Below, one piece after another: positions 16,375-24,346 of a stretch of 64,000 nucleotides of DNA. The notes under the pieces are model-generated. The model was not told the DNA's origin. It was given only the letters and a program-made list of their open reading frames with translations, and did no database searches. The position numbers were made by a program, and so were the translations under genes. Where the stretch lies: assembly GCF_019977315.1 (NCBI RefSeq), contig NZ_AP024652.1, forward strand, positions 3,844,001 to 3,908,000, written 5' to 3'. The first letter of the stretch is position 1; each line of letters opens with the position of its first letter. Source of the stretch: Arthrobacter sp. StoSoilB22 (lineage in GTDB: Bacteria; Actinomycetota; Actinomycetes; Actinomycetales; Micrococcaceae).

Positions 16375-17379
16375 ATGACGGCAGTTCAACTCGGCGATGG
16401 CCTCACTGCAAGCCAACTCGGCTTCGGCGGAATGGCCCTGACCCCGGTGTACGGCGGAATCGAGCCTGATGAAGGGCTCAAAACGCTGCGGCACGCGGTG
16501 GACGCCGGCATTACGTTCATCGACACCGCAGATGTTTACGGCGCGGGCAGCAACGAGGAACTCGTAGGCAGGCTCTTGAAGGAGCGCCGCGACGAGATCC
16601 AGGTGGCCACAAAGTTTGGAATTGAGGGCAACCCCGCGGACGGGTACACGGGAGTCCGCGGGGATGCGCCTTACATCAGGCAGGCGGCGGAAGCGAGCCT
16701 CCGCCGTCTGGGCACTGACGTGATTGACCTCTACTACATGCACCGCCGTGACCTCCGCGTTCCGATAGTGGAAACCGTGGAGGCCATGGCGGAGCTGGTC
16801 CGTGAGGGCAAGGTCCGGCACCTCGGTTTGTCTGAAGTGACAGCCGAGGAGCTCAGGCAGGCCAACGCCGTCCATCCCATTGCCGCGGTCCAGAGTGAAT
16901 GGTCAATCTGGAGCAGGGATGTTGAGCTCAACGTTGTTCCTGCAGCCAAGGAACTTGGCGTTGGGTTCGTGCCTTATTCGCCGCTTGGCCGCGGTTTCCT
17001 TACGGGAACCGTTAGCGCGAGCGACCTTGGGGAGAATGACTTCCGCCATAAGATCCCCCGTTTTGGTGATGAGGCACTTGATGCGAACCAGGCCGTCGTG
17101 GCCGCGGTTCGCGAGGTAGCCAGCGGGCTGGATGCAACTCCGGCCCAGGTAGCCCTGGCTTGGCTGTTCACCCAAGGTCAGCGCCTCGGGATTTCGGTGG
17201 TTCCCATCCCCGGCACGCGCAAGACGCACCGGATCGACGAGAACCTGGGGGCACTGTCCCTGCAACTGGGGACAGCACATCTTGAGGTACTCGACCAAGC
17301 AGCGGCCGCCGTCGTGGGTTCACGATCCGCCGACCCCAACTGGGTGTCACAGGGCCGCGAAGCCAAGAACGTAGGCTGA
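16375..17379 (+). CDS. Aldo/keto reductase
   Basis: This 334-aa TIM-barrel NADPH-dependent oxidoreductase shows the catalytic tetrad in order: Asp and Tyr in FIDTADVYGAGSNEE, Lys in IQVATKFG, His in LYYMHRRD. The cofactor end is VVPIPGTRKTHRIDEN. It is close to the general-stress/YajO-like group of about 330 aa; the substrate is unknown. I chose ATG 16375 for GGAG 8 bases upstream, and because the in-frame region before it lies over the family-4 repeat. The stop overlaps the promoter of the next gene. Confidence 0.9.
   Translation: MTAVQLGDGLTASQLGFGGMALTPVYGGIEPDEGLKTLRHAVDAGITFIDTADVYGAGSNEELVGRLLKERRDEIQVATKFGIEGNPADGYTGVRGDAPYIRQAAEASLRRLGTDVIDLYYMHRRDLRVPIVETVEAMAELVREGKVRHLGLSEVTAEELRQANAVHPIAAVQSEWSIWSRDVELNVVPAAKELGVGFVPYSPLGRGFLTGTVSASDLGENDFRHKIPRFGDEALDANQAVVAAVREVASGLDATPAQVALAWLFTQGQRLGISVVPIPGTRKTHRIDENLGALSLQLGTAHLEVLDQAAAAVVGSRSADPNWVSQGREAKNVG
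17372..17377 (+). promoter_or_regulatory. -10 box TAGGCT inside the end of the aldo/keto reductase gene
   Basis: TAGGCT overlaps the last codons of the upstream gene (stop at 17377-17379). It is followed by GAACGA and the ATG at 17384. The MBL gene may therefore have its own leaderless transcript despite the 4-base intergenic gap. Confidence 0.55.
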
Positions 17380-17383
17380 ACGA

Positions 17384-18034
17384 ATGGATTCACTTATTCA
17401 CTCACTGCGTGACGTCACTATCCGCCGCATTTCTGTCAGCGAGATGAACAACAACGTGTATCTGTTGACTTCCAAGTCCACGGGTACGCAGGTGCTGATC
17501 GATGCCGCCGACGACCTCCCTGCCATTCAGCAGCTTCTGATGGACAGTGCCGCTGACACGGCCGCGCAGCCCAAACTGGCCAGGATTGCCACCACCCACC
17601 AGCACTGGGACCACGTCCGTGCGCTGCCTGAGTTGGTCGCCGTCACCAGCGCAAGCACCTCAGCTGGAGCAGACGACGCCGATGCGTTGCCGGTTCCGGT
17701 GGATGTCCGCCTTGGTCACGGCGACGTTGAGCGGTTTGACGATGTTGAGCTCACGGCGGTCCACCTGCGTGGACACACCCCGGGCTCGATCGCTTTCGTG
17801 TACCAGGATCCGGACGGGCCGGCCCACATTTTCAGTGGCGACTCGTTGTTTCCGGGTGGCGTCGGCAACACACAGAACGATTCCGCACGCTTCACTTCTC
17901 TGTTGAACGACGTGCAGGAGCGACTGTTCGACGCTTATCCGGACGAAACCCTGGTTCATCCGGGCCATGGATTGCCCACGACACTGGGTGCCGAGCGGCC
18001 ACACCTTGAGGAGTGGCGCGCCCGAGGCTGGTAA
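17384..18034 (+). CDS. MBL-fold metallo-hydrolase (glyoxalase-II-like)
   Basis: This 216-aa metallo-beta-lactamase-fold hydrolase has the metal motif HQHWDH in ATTHQHWDHVRALPELV, then HLRGHTPGSIAFVY, the bridging aspartate in IFSGDSLFPGGVGN, and a late histidine in LVHPGHGLPT. All expected metal ligands are present. The size fits hydroxyacylglutathione-hydrolase-like proteins without a C-terminal helical domain; the substrate is unknown. The stop codon directly touches the first 61-bp repeat. Confidence 0.88.
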   Translation: MDSLIHSLRDVTIRRISVSEMNNNVYLLTSKSTGTQVLIDAADDLPAIQQLLMDSAADTAAQPKLARIATTHQHWDHVRALPELVAVTSASTSAGADDADALPVPVDVRLGHGDVERFDDVELTAVHLRGHTPGSIAFVYQDPDGPAHIFSGDSLFPGGVGNTQNDSARFTSLLNDVQERLFDAYPDETLVHPGHGLPTTLGAERPHLEEWRARGW

Positions 18035-18169
18035 CTTGTGGGGCCTGCTCTGCGTCCTAAACCCAAGGAATAGCGCGCAGAGCGGGCCTCACAACGCGGC
18101 GGCCTTAACTTGTGGGGCCTGCTCTGCGTCCTAAACCCAAGGAATAGAGCGCAGAGCGGGCCTCACAAC
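18035..18169. repeat. Family-1 61-bp palindromic element, two copies
   Basis: Copies lie at 18035-18095 and 18109-18169. They differ at one base (C or A in the interior) and are also alike in the bases just outside the 61-bp unit. Each has a left arm like TTGTGGGGCCTGCTCTGC and a right arm GCAGAGCGGGCCTCACAAC. The first begins immediately after the MBL stop; the second ends 7 bases before the stop of the convergent helicase gene. Confidence 0.92.
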
Positions 18170-18176
18170 GCGAGAC

Positions 18177-19907
18177 TTAGCGGCCGCGACGCTCGTTGGA
18201 CGCGGGAGCCGATGCACGACGCGGGCCGCTGCGTGCCGGACGACCTGCGCCCGAGCCACCGCGACCGGAGTTGCCGGAAGCACCTGAACCGTAGGATCCG
18301 CCGGACGTAGCGCCCGTTGCGGAAGACCAAACGGCCTTGTTTCCGCCGGTACGGGTGCTCGTGGTGGATGCCGTGCGCGGAGCCGAAGCTGAGCGCTGTC
18401 CGGTAGCCGGACGTCCGCTGCGGCCGTTCTGGCCCTGCGAGCCGGGAACGTCATTGCGGTGAGTAGCGCCGGCCTTGCCGCGACCGCGGGGGCTGCGTGC
18501 GACGTCGTCGTTCATTGCTGCGCGACGATCTGCACGGTTGGTGTCCGTACGAACCGGCTCAGCCCCAACCTTGCCGCGACCGTTGCGACCGCCGCGGCCA
18601 CCAGCGGTGGGAGCCGCCTGCGTGGAGCGGCGTGCGCGCTTGCGCTGGGCGTTGGCGCCGGTGGAGGTGCCCCCACCCTGCTGGGTTTTCGCAGCAAGGA
18701 GGGCCGCACGGGTGCGGGGATCAACCTTGTCAGCGATGTCGCCCACGAGCTTGGAAACCAGCGGTGAGTTCGCCGTGACGCGCTCGAAGCTAACGTCAAC
18801 GCCGGCAGCCTTCATGAGCTTCTTGACGTCGCTCTGCTGCTCGGGGAGCGTCAGAGTGACCACAGTGCCATCGGAACCGGCGCGGGCCGTACGGCCGGAG
18901 CGGTGCAGGTAAGCCTTGTGCTCTGTGGGCGGGTCCACGTGGATGACGAGTTCGACGTCGTCAACGTGCACGCCGCGGGCTGCGACGTCGGTGGCCACCA
19001 GGACGCGGACGTCACCGTTGGAGAACTCGGCAAGGTTACGGTCGCGGGCGTTCTGCGACAGGTTGCCGTGAAGGTCGACGGCGGGGATGCCGGCATCCGT
19101 GAGGGTCTTTGCGAGCTTGCGGGCGTGGTGCTTGGTCCGCATGAAGAGGACGCGGCGGCCGGCGCCGGAGGCCAGTTCAACAATGAGCTGCTTCTTGACG
19201 GTCTGATCGTTGACCACCAGGACGTGGTGTTCCATGGTGGTGACAGCGGCCTGGGGATCGTCCACGGAGTGCGTCAGCGGGTTGGAGAGGTAACGGTTGA
19301 CCAGCTTGTCAACACCGTTGTCCAACGTCGCGGAGAAGAGCAGGCGCTGACCCTGGGTGGGGGTCATGTCCATGAGCTTCTTGACTACCGGGAGGAAGCC
19401 GAGGTCAGCCATGTGGTCTGCCTCGTCCAGCACGGTGACCTCAACAGCTTCGAGGGTCAGGATGCGCTGGCGGATCAGGTCTTCGAGGCGGCCCGGGCAG
19501 GCGATGACGATGTCGACGCCGGCGCGCAGCGCCTTTTCCTGGCGTGCCTGGGAGATGCCGCCGTAGATGACCGTGGTGTTCAGGCCCATGGCCTTGGCCA
19601 GCGGCTCAATGGTGGCGTTGATCTGGGTTGCCAGTTCGCGGGTCGGTGCAAGGACGAGGCCCATGGGGCGGCCGGGCTTGCGGAAGTGCTTTGCTTCGCG
19701 CTCGGCCAAGCGGGCCACGAGCGGGATGGCGAAGGCAATGGTCTTACCGGAACCGGTGCGGCCACGGCCCAGGACGTCGCGGCCTGCGAGCGTATCCGGG
19801 AGGGTCTTGACCTGGATGGGGAATGCCTCTTCGATGCCATCTGCGGCGAGGGATTCAGCAATGGGCTTGGGCGTGCCAAGGGCAGCAAAAGTAGTCATAA
19901 ACTTCAT
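18177..19907 (-). CDS. DEAD-box RNA helicase
   Basis: The protein is 576 aa. The helicase core spans residues 1-370: Q-motif region EEAFPIQVKTLPDTLAGRDV, motif I GRTGSGKT, Ia PTRELATQ, II VLDEADHM, III SAT, and VI HRSGRTARAG. After that comes a long Arg/Gly/Ser/Ala-rich basic tail of about 170 aa, typical of actinobacterial RNA-binding helicases of the cold-shock/RhlE-like type. I chose ATG 19907 (MKFMTTFAALG); ATG 19898 is also possible. The leader is long (see 19908-20184). It is convergent with the MBL gene, with two repeat elements between. Confidence 0.92.
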   Translation of the reverse strand: MKFMTTFAALGTPKPIAESLAADGIEEAFPIQVKTLPDTLAGRDVLGRGRTGSGKTIAFAIPLVARLAEREAKHFRKPGRPMGLVLAPTRELATQINATIEPLAKAMGLNTTVIYGGISQARQEKALRAGVDIVIACPGRLEDLIRQRILTLEAVEVTVLDEADHMADLGFLPVVKKLMDMTPTQGQRLLFSATLDNGVDKLVNRYLSNPLTHSVDDPQAAVTTMEHHVLVVNDQTVKKQLIVELASGAGRRVLFMRTKHHARKLAKTLTDAGIPAVDLHGNLSQNARDRNLAEFSNGDVRVLVATDVAARGVHVDDVELVIHVDPPTEHKAYLHRSGRTARAGSDGTVVTLTLPEQQSDVKKLMKAAGVDVSFERVTANSPLVSKLVGDIADKVDPRTRAALLAAKTQQGGGTSTGANAQRKRARRSTQAAPTAGGRGGRNGRGKVGAEPVRTDTNRADRRAAMNDDVARSPRGRGKAGATHRNDVPGSQGQNGRSGRPATGQRSASAPRTASTTSTRTGGNKAVWSSATGATSGGSYGSGASGNSGRGGSGAGRPARSGPRRASAPASNERRGR

Positions 19908-20184
19908 GTCTTTCGGGCGGTGTCCAGGTGCGGACATCGGCCCCCGACGCCGGTTGGGCCAGGGGTTCGCCGAGGAAAAGTCAGGTGGTCTACCGATTCG
20001 CTTCAACAGCGGTGGCCGGGACCAAATAGAACGCGTTCATCGACGCAGGATGTGCCTCTCACATGAAAAATGCCCCGCCGCGCAGCCTTTCAGGCCACCT
20101 GCTTCAGGGCGTCACCGCACATCAAGTGTTCCTAGCTTAGCAGTGATTCCACGGCGGGCCCGCATCGGGGCTGTTCAGGCTCGC
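19908..20184 (-). other. Long 5' leader region of the DEAD-box helicase gene
   Basis: No gene is visible here. A weak -10-like TAAGCT on the minus strand (20134-20139) would give a leader of about 220 bases. Long autoregulated leaders are known for cold-shock RNA helicases, so regulation in the leader is possible. No known riboswitch class was recognised. Confidence 0.35.
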
Positions 20185-20465
20185 GTTGCGGGGCCCGCTT
20201 TGCACCCTTCCGGGCTCGCATAGTGCGCAGAGTAGGCCTCACAACACATACCCTCCCGTTGCGAGGCCCGCTTTGCACCCTTCACGGCTCGCATAGTGCG
20301 CAGAGCAGGCCTCACAACACACGCCCCCCGCGTTGCGAGGCCCGCTTTGCATGGCTCACGGCCCCCAAACCATGCAGAGCAGGCCTCACAACACACGCCC
20401 TCCCGTTGCGGGGCCCGCTTTACGCCCCTCCAGGCCGCCAATGCACGCAGAGCGGGCCTCACAAC
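20185..20465. repeat. Family-1 61-bp palindromic element, array of four
   Basis: Units at 20185-20245, 20258-20318, 20332-20392 and 20405-20465 are all exactly 61 bp, separated by 12, 13 and 12 bases. The arms are GTTGCGAGGCCCGCTTTGC and GCAGAGCAGGCCTCACAAC with small changes; the 23-base interiors vary more. The last unit ends 3 bases before the stop codon of the MFS gene. Confidence 0.93.
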
Positions 20466-20468
20466 GGG

Positions 20469-21860
20469 TCAGGAGTGGCGAGTGAGCTCCGGTTCGGCGT
20501 CACGAGGCACGGGTGCTGCGGAGCGGGCGGCAACCCTGGGTGCGATGACTACCCCGACGACGGCGATCACGGCCGTCAGCGCGAAAACAGCAGCGAACGG
20601 GCTGGCAGTAAGGGCTGCGAACACGAGCCCGGTTGCAGCCAGTGACAGTGCGCCACCGAGCGAATCGGAGATGGACATGGCTGCGCTGTTGAAGCCCTGG
20701 TTTTCCTCTGTGGACAGTGCCAACGTCATCACCGAGAGCCGCGGGTACATCAGCCCCATGCCGCCACCGGCCAGGATCCACCCGGCAATGGCCACAGCCG
20801 CGGGCAGGGCAAACGCCGCAGTCACCAGTGTCGAAATGATGGCTATCAGTACCAAGAGAGCTCCGATCTTGGCGGCGAGGGCATCCGCCAGCCGGGCACC
20901 GAGCCGCCCCTGAATGGCCGACGCCCCGGCCCATACCAACGCGGCACCAGTCAGCGTCAGCCCGGCGAAGGTGGGGGTGAACGCGTAGCGCTCAGTCAGC
21001 AAATACGGCAAATACACCTCGGCCCCGAAGAACGCCGCCGATGCCAAACCGCGCACCAGGATCACACTGGGCAGGCCGCGCCGGGCAGTGAGGGTCCCCC
21101 GCGGAACCAACGGGCGGACAGCCACCAGAGCAAGGACAAGAGCGACGACGGCAATCGCCCCACCCACGCCCGGAACCTCTGCGGACAGGTTCAGTCCGAG
21201 GACGGCGGCGGCTGCGAGCGCCGCCCACCCCATCCGGCCGAAGGCCCAGGGGACAGGCTCCTCGGGAGGCCGCGTATCCATCCCGCGCACGGCCGGCACC
21301 ACCATCAGCAATGCCGGGACAACCAGCCCCACAACCCCGAGGAACACCCAGTGCCAACTGCTGAGCTGGGCCACCACACCCGCGGCAAAGGGACCAATCA
21401 GGGACGGTACCACCCAGGAGGCGGCGAAGGCGGCAAAGATTTTAGGGTGCAGTACAGGCGGGTATACGCGGGCCACCAGGACGTAGAGGGCCACGGTCAT
21501 TGCGCCGCCACCAAGCCCCTGGACCAAGCGTCCGAGCACCAGCATTTCCATGGTTCCGGCCATTCCGGCGATCAACAGGCCAGCCACGAACAATGCTACG
21601 GAGGTGTACAGCGGCGCCGCCGGACCACGACGATCCGACCAGTTACCCGCGGCCACCATGCCCATCACGCCCGTAGCAAGCGGGCCTGCGAAGGCCAGCG
21701 CGTACAGGCTGGCTCCGTCCAGGTCGCGGCTGACGAGCGGCATGATGGTGGTCACCGCGAGGGACTCGAACGCGCTCAGGAACACGAGTGCGCACGCCCC
21801 CACGGTGGCCAGCAGGTATGGGCGGCGCAGTATCCCGGCCGTTGAGGTGTCAGAGGTCAT
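20469..21860 (-). CDS. MFS drug-efflux-type transporter, SoxR-controlled
   Basis: This 463-aa major facilitator protein has about 12-14 hydrophobic helices. Motif A appears as GNWSDRRGPAAPLY after helix 2, and VLGRLVQGLGGGAMTVALYVLV resembles motif B. The N-terminus is short and cytoplasmic. Sequence type and size fit multidrug exporters. The ATG at 21860 lies seven bases after a TAGGCT -10, and a SoxR box sits in the promoter spacer. The divergent soxR strongly suggests that redox-active drugs induce this exporter. Confidence 0.87.
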   Translation of the reverse strand: MTSDTSTAGILRRPYLLATVGACALVFLSAFESLAVTTIMPLVSRDLDGASLYALAFAGPLATGVMGMVAAGNWSDRRGPAAPLYTSVALFVAGLLIAGMAGTMEMLVLGRLVQGLGGGAMTVALYVLVARVYPPVLHPKIFAAFAASWVVPSLIGPFAAGVVAQLSSWHWVFLGVVGLVVPALLMVVPAVRGMDTRPPEEPVPWAFGRMGWAALAAAAVLGLNLSAEVPGVGGAIAVVALVLALVAVRPLVPRGTLTARRGLPSVILVRGLASAAFFGAEVYLPYLLTERYAFTPTFAGLTLTGAALVWAGASAIQGRLGARLADALAAKIGALLVLIAIISTLVTAAFALPAAVAIAGWILAGGGMGLMYPRLSVMTLALSTEENQGFNSAAMSISDSLGGALSLAATGLVFAALTASPFAAVFALTAVIAVVGVVIAPRVAARSAAPVPRDAEPELTRHS

Positions 21861-21867
21861 GGACGCC

Positions 21868-21898
21868 AGCCTAGAACCTCAACTAATGTTGAGGTCAA
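21868..21898 (-). promoter_or_regulatory. SoxR-type promoter: TTGACC-N19-TAGGCT with SoxR box in the spacer
   Basis: On the minus strand the -35 TTGACC lies at 21893-21898 and the -10 TAGGCT at 21868-21873, with a 19-base spacer. The 18-bp palindrome CCTCAACTAATGTTGAGG (21877-21894) closely matches the known SoxR box CCTCAAG-TTAA-CTTGAGG. Overlong 19-bp spacers spanned by the operator are the hallmark of MerR-family activated promoters. Confidence 0.88.
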
Positions 21899-21926
21899 TC
21901 CACCGCCCCGCCAAGAAAGCGAAACC

Positions 21927-22382
21927 ATGCAACAAGCCACAACGCACCGGCCCCTCACTATCGGTGAGTTGTCCGAGCGAAGTGGAGTGTCGGCGTCGGC
22001 CCTTCATTTTTACGAGCGGAACGGGCTCATCGAAGCAGACCGGACGGCCGGCAACCAACGGCGCTACCGCCGCGAAACGCTGCGGCGGGTCGCGTTCATC
22101 AAGACCTCCCAACGGGTGGGCCTGCCCCTGAAGGACATCCGCGAGGCGCTGGATTCCCTGCCTGACGGCCGGACACCCACCAAACGCGACTGGGCCAGGC
22201 TCTCCCAGCGGTGGCGCGAGGAACTGGACCAGCGCATCGCAGCCCTCCAGCACCTTCGCAATGACCTGGACGGGTGCATCGGCTGCGGCTGCTTGAGCCT
22301 GAAGTCGTGCACGCTGCAGAATCCGTCGGACGAGCTCGGAGCCTCCGGTGCGGGCGCGCAGCGTTGGACTTTGCCGGAATAG
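21927..22382 (+). CDS. soxR: Redox-sensitive transcriptional regulator SoxR
   Basis: This 151-aa MerR-family protein starts with the HTH TIGELSERSGVSASALHFYE and RNGLIEADRTAGNQRRYRR. A dimerisation helix follows, then the [2Fe-2S] motif CIGCGCLSLKSC with cysteines at about 117, 120, 122 and 128, spaced as in E. coli SoxR. No soxS is nearby, as expected outside enterobacteria, where SoxR controls a few exporters and oxidoreductases directly. It is divergent from the MFS gene, with the SoxR box between them. Confidence 0.95.
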   Translation: MQQATTHRPLTIGELSERSGVSASALHFYERNGLIEADRTAGNQRRYRRETLRRVAFIKTSQRVGLPLKDIREALDSLPDGRTPTKRDWARLSQRWREELDQRIAALQHLRNDLDGCIGCGCLSLKSCTLQNPSDELGASGAGAQRWTLPE

Positions 22383-22427
22383 CAACAGGCATTGCCTTTG
22401 AGCGCAGCGTCGCGGCACGCTTGGGTT

Positions 22428-23162
22428 ATGACTGAACAAACGCACGACGCCGGCACTCACCACCACGGTCAGCACACCCATGAAGGGGCGCAGCACACCC
22501 ATGATGGCTCTCAGCAGAGCGGCCTGAACCTCCACGAGGACGCTGACAATGCCGTGGACATGTGGGACGGCATGTACCGGGAGCGCGCCAAGATTTGGAG
22601 CGGGAACCCCAACCCGCAGCTGGTTGCCGAGGTCACTGGACTGAAGCCGGGGAAGGCGCTGGATCTGGGCTCCGGGGAAGGCGGCGACGCTATCTGGTTG
22701 GCACAGCAGGGCTGGACTGTCACCGCGTTGGACGTGTCCGCCGTCGCGCTTGAACGGGCAGCAGCCCATGCAGCGGAGACCGATCACGCGGACCGGATCA
22801 CGTGGCAGCAGCAGGACCTCACCGAGTGGGAGCCGGAGCCGGTGTTTGATTTGGTCTCGGCACAGTTCCTCCACTCCCCGCTGTTGCCGTGGCGGGACTC
22901 GGCGTCAAAAGCGGCGGCCGCCGTCGCACCCGGTGGCACCTTGTTGATCGTGGGGCACCACCCCCACGGACTCCCCCCGTGGAGCCACCACCACGAGTCC
23001 GGCATGTTCTTCACACCGGAGCAATTGGCAGGTGCCCTGAGACTGGATCGCGAGCCGTGGTTTGTTGAGGTCCTCACGGACAGGGCGCGGACTATTGAAG
23101 GACCTAACGGTGAGTCCGGCACCACGTTGGACACGGTCCTGAGAGCGAGGAAGCACGCCTAA
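22428..23162 (+). CDS. Class I SAM-dependent methyltransferase with His-rich N-terminus
   Basis: The protein is 244 aa. Residues 10-35 are histidine-rich (THHHGQHTHEGAQHTHDG), which may bind metal. The methyltransferase fold follows: ALDLGSGEGGDAIWLAQQGW (SAM motif I), VTALDVSAVALERA (motif II), and DLVSAQFLHSPLLPW (motif IV region). A short segment, HHPHGLPPWSHHHESGMFF, adds more histidines. It resembles the thiopurine/tellurite (TehB-like) group; the substrate is unknown. I chose ATG 22428 (MTEQTHDAG); no clear ribosome binding site. It lies 45 bases after soxR and may be co-transcribed. Confidence 0.78.
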   Translation: MTEQTHDAGTHHHGQHTHEGAQHTHDGSQQSGLNLHEDADNAVDMWDGMYRERAKIWSGNPNPQLVAEVTGLKPGKALDLGSGEGGDAIWLAQQGWTVTALDVSAVALERAAAHAAETDHADRITWQQQDLTEWEPEPVFDLVSAQFLHSPLLPWRDSASKAAAAVAPGGTLLIVGHHPHGLPPWSHHHESGMFFTPEQLAGALRLDREPWFVEVLTDRARTIEGPNGESGTTLDTVLRARKHA

Positions 23163-23174
23163 ACACCGGCGCGT

Positions 23175-24206
23175 CTAAATACCGGACGGCAGCAACTCAC
23201 CGTAGGGCGGCACCACTGTTCCGGTGGCGGTGGAGTCCGGGTTCAGCATCCAGCCGACGCGCTTGGCCGTGTTCAGCATGACCACACTCTCCACCAGTTC
23301 GATCCCCGGGATCCGTTGCTGGATGGTGAGCTCCATTTCCATGACGTCAGCCAGGGATCGCAGCCACATGATCATGGTGAAGTTGGTGCGGCCCGTGGTG
23401 GACGCGGAGAAGCGGATGTTCCGGATGGCCCTGAGTTCCGTGGCGGCGGCCTCGTGCTCGCCTGCGGGCACGTTCGCGAACCACTGGACCGTGATGGGGA
23501 AGCCGGAGAACTGCTGAGCAATTTCGCAGCGGAAGGACAGCATCCGGCTGCTCAGGACCCTGCCCAGTTGCCGCTGGACGGTGGCGGGGTTTCTGTTCAG
23601 GGCACGGGCGATTTCTGCTGCCGTGGCCCGTCCGTCGCGAGCCAGGAACGGGATGAGAGCCAAGTGGGTGTCCGGGAGTGGGGCCACCGTGGCGTCGTAC
23701 GGGTTTGCTGATTCGGGTCCGGCGAGCGCCTTGAGCGCTTGTTGTTCCGCTTTGCTGAGGACGTTGAGCCGCCACGCGTAGCCGCTGGTATGAATCCGCG
23801 TACAGAGAGCTGTGTGGTACTTGGTGAGTCCTCGAATTTCCTTGAGCCTGGGCACTACCTGAGTGCTGAATTGCCCCAGGTCCTGGGTGATCACCGTCAG
23901 CATGAGGTCACGGTTGCTGGCAGCTTCTTCCACGGTGATCACCTCGGGAAGCTGAGCGACGGCCGAGGTAACGTCCGGCCTGAGGTGCATTTCGCAGTCG
24001 ATGTCCACCATGGCCAGGCACATGTCCTTGGGGTCTCCCATGAGGTGTGCGGTGGTCCACGCCGCCCCGGCAGCGCGGAGGCGCTCCCATCGGGACGCCA
24101 GCGTGGTGGCGTGGACGCCCAGGACCTGGCCGGCGTCGGACCAGCTGATCCTGGGTGAGATCTGTAGGGCGTTGATGAGTCGAAGATCTTCTTCACTGAG
24201 CTCCAT
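23175..24206 (-). CDS. Lrp/AsnC family regulator with two HTH/effector modules
   Basis: This 343-aa protein is about twice the usual Lrp length. The first AsnC-type HTH (residues 1-50, LSEEDLRLINALQISPRISW) is followed by a RAM-like effector region. A second HTH near 175-225 (LPDTHLALIPFLARDGRATAAEIARALNRNPATVQRQ) leads into a second effector region. Such tandem Lrp proteins are common in Arthrobacter relatives. It is divergent from the amidohydrolase/transporter pair and probably controls it, sensing an amino-acid-like compound; that link is inferred from position. Confidence 0.82.
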   Translation of the reverse strand: MELSEEDLRLINALQISPRISWSDAGQVLGVHATTLASRWERLRAAGAAWTTAHLMGDPKDMCLAMVDIDCEMHLRPDVTSAVAQLPEVITVEEAASNRDLMLTVITQDLGQFSTQVVPRLKEIRGLTKYHTALCTRIHTSGYAWRLNVLSKAEQQALKALAGPESANPYDATVAPLPDTHLALIPFLARDGRATAAEIARALNRNPATVQRQLGRVLSSRMLSFRCEIAQQFSGFPITVQWFANVPAGEHEAAATELRAIRNIRFSASTTGRTNFTMIMWLRSLADVMEMELTIQQRIPGIELVESVVMLNTAKRVGWMLNPDSTATGTVVPPYGELLPSGI

Positions 24207-24254
24207 GAGCTAATTGTCCCAGATGTCTGCATGAATCCTGCGGCTTGGGTAGAG

Positions 24255-24290
24255 AATATGCATATTTCCAGATGTTTCACAGCATGTGAA
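24255..24290. promoter_or_regulatory. Palindromes between the Lrp-type regulator and the amidohydrolase gene
   Basis: AATATGCATATT (24255-24266) is a perfect 12-bp palindrome. TTCAC-N5-GTGAA (24276-24290) follows ten bases later. Both lie between the divergent starts at 24206 and 24347, where an Lrp-type regulator would be expected to bind. Confidence 0.5.
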
Positions 24291-24346
24291 TCACATCACC
24301 CCAGAATGGCATAAGGAACCTATCCCCGAGCACCACAGGAGAACTC

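Noticed and set aside
20185..20465. CRISPR array
   Set aside because: The units are 61-bp palindromes with variable interiors and 12-13 base spacers that are themselves alike. No cas genes are present, and single copies occur elsewhere.
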